From Tissierella sp. MB52-C2 (lineage in GTDB: Bacteria > Bacillota > Clostridia > Tissierellales > Tissierellaceae), in assembly GCF_030931715.1 (NCBI RefSeq), contig NZ_CP133261.1, positions 2,024,643 to 2,088,642 on the forward strand: a DNA stretch of 64,000 nt. Direction: 5' to 3'. Below are positions 63,239-64,000 of the stretch, one piece after another. The translations under genes and the position numbers were made by a program. The notes below the pieces were generated by a model. The model was not told where the DNA came from and did no database searches. It saw only the letters and a list, made by a program, of their open reading frames with translations. Within the stretch, counting starts at the first letter, position 1, and each line of letters begins with the position of its first letter.

Positions 63239-64000
63239 CTATTTAATTTCTATCCCATCTTCCATAGATAGAATATTGGAAATAATAGCTGTACCTTTTA
63301 CAACTTTTTCCTCTACTTTAGGCGCCATTGAAGGATTAGATAGATATTTTTTTCCATCAAATTTCATTCTGGCATAAGAAAATTCTGTCCCTCCACCTGA
63401 TACCTGCATTATAATATCATTCCAACCATTTGTTTTATCTTCACTTATTATAATTGGATTTCTTGCTAATGTGAATTTAGATATTACTTCATAACTTTCT
63501 TCCTCAATTATTAAAGCTGTAGACCCACCTGAACCTGATACAGATTGTCCTAATAAGTAAACGAAGATTTCTTTTTTGCCATCTCCATTAAGATCAATAT
63601 AATTATAAGAATATGCAACCTTTCCATCTTGATTTTTATCATACTCTAAATAATCAATAATAGCTTTTTCTAATTTTTCATTTCTTTCGGTTTCAGAAGA
63701 TTTATATTTAATACCTGAAAAATCTATTGTATTTGATTTAAGTTCTATTATCTCATCTTCATTTATTATTTGATTCATCCTATCCATCAAATCCTCTGTA
63801 ATTTTATTACCATTTTTAGCTATCTCTTCTGTATAAGTCTTCAGAATATCATGTAAAACTAAATGCTCATAATCTGTCATTGATTTCTCATAACTTTTAA
63901 GTGTCTCAGGATTTACCTTATGACTTACAAGATCATGGGTTGAAAAAATATATCCTCTCAAGTACCATTCATGCATCTGATTTACTTCAGGTAAATATTT
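63239..64000 (-). CDS. Hypothetical protein, 5' end beyond the window
   Basis: The frame is open to the window edge (upstream codons read KYLPEVNQ before an internal ATG at 63976), so the true start is outside. The visible part of about 253 aa is mainly helical and charged up to about residue 110. It then has a YSYNYIDLNGDGKKEIFVYL stretch, an FG-GAP/dockerin-like Asp-rich calcium-type loop (DLNGDG), in a beta-rich C-terminal domain. No signal peptide can be judged. Function unknown; secreted or surface proteins often carry such loops. Confidence 0.75.
   Translation of the reverse strand, partial: KYLPEVNQMHEWYLRGYIFSTHDLVSHKVNPETLKSYEKSMTDYEHLVLHDILKTYTEEIAKNGNKITEDLMDRMNQIINEDEIIELKSNTIDFSGIKYKSSETERNEKLEKAIIDYLEYDKNQDGKVAYSYNYIDLNGDGKKEIFVYLLGQSVSGSGGSTALIIEEESYEVISKFTLARNPIIISEDKTNGWNDIIMQVSGGGTEFSYARMKFDGKKYLSNPSMAPKVEEKVVKGTAIISNILSMEDGIEIK

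Noticed and set aside
1-64000. CRISPR arrays, tRNA or rRNA genes, transposases, prophage genes
   Set aside because: I saw no regularly spaced repeats, cloverleaf-type sequences, or recombinase/transposase frames on reading through; only the small palindromes and remnants listed.

Overview
The window comes from a low-GC, spore-forming, anaerobic Firmicute. It carries sigE, spoIIGA, sigG, spoVD and ylmC, T-box and THF riboswitches, and a complete oxidative ornithine-fermentation cluster of the kind known from Acetoanaerobium (Clostridium) sticklandii. Together these suggest an amino-acid-fermenting Clostridia/Tissierellia-type organism. The genus call is inference from gene content. Nearly all genes lie on the minus strand, so transcription runs from high to low coordinates; the exceptions are the molybdenum hydroxylase operon (about 55.6-59.3 kb) and folT2 (about 62.4 kb).

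Layout. 0-2 kb: asnS behind a long Asn T-box leader. 2.2-7.2 kb: a short Hsp70 paired with a giant J-like/TPR protein. 7.5-12.1 kb: a RocB-like M20 peptidase and an AGCS amino-acid/cation symporter behind a sigma-54 promoter, with a sigma-54 activator gene upstream. 12.2-13.5 kb: rarA. 13.6-21.4 kb: the ornithine operon ord-ortA-ortB-oraS-oraE-(GlmL-like)-orr, again with a sigma-54 promoter, enhancer-like dyads and an activator gene upstream. 23-42.6 kb: a large division/cell-wall/sporulation block, in transcription order mraZ-rsmH-ftsL-spoVD-murE-mraY-murD-ftsW-murG-murA-ftsQ-DUF881-DUF881-sbp-ftsZ-spoIIGA-sigE-sigG-ylmC-nrdR-pgeF. It has no murF, murC, murB or ftsA.

42.8-55.4 kb: lgt, a pair of M16 peptidases, a lipoprotein, deoC, a PduL-type phosphotransacylase, aroA, dsdA, then aroB and aroC behind a folT gene with a THF riboswitch, and a Lit-like lipoprotein transacylase with small membrane or hypothetical proteins. 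55.6-64 kb: a three-subunit molybdenum hydroxylase operon, a GNAT gene with a tiny upstream ORF and dyad operators, a variant MetRS behind a Met T-box, a second folT with its own THF riboswitch, decayed fragments duplicating parts of the hydroxylase and metS genes, and a hypothetical gene cut by the window edge.

How it works together. The ornithine cluster converts L-ornithine via D-ornithine and 2,4-diaminopentanoate to acetyl-CoA and D-alanine. The AGCS/RocB operon could supply or process related amino acids under a parallel sigma-54 circuit. The two folT genes, each with a THF riboswitch, scavenge folate, and one is placed in front of chorismate synthesis genes. The most unusual items are the two copies of an activator-dyad-sigma54-operon architecture, the HPD-less J/TPR protein with its own Hsp70, the decayed segmental duplication at 63 kb, and hairpins with a conserved loop lying between the asnS T-box terminator and its gene.
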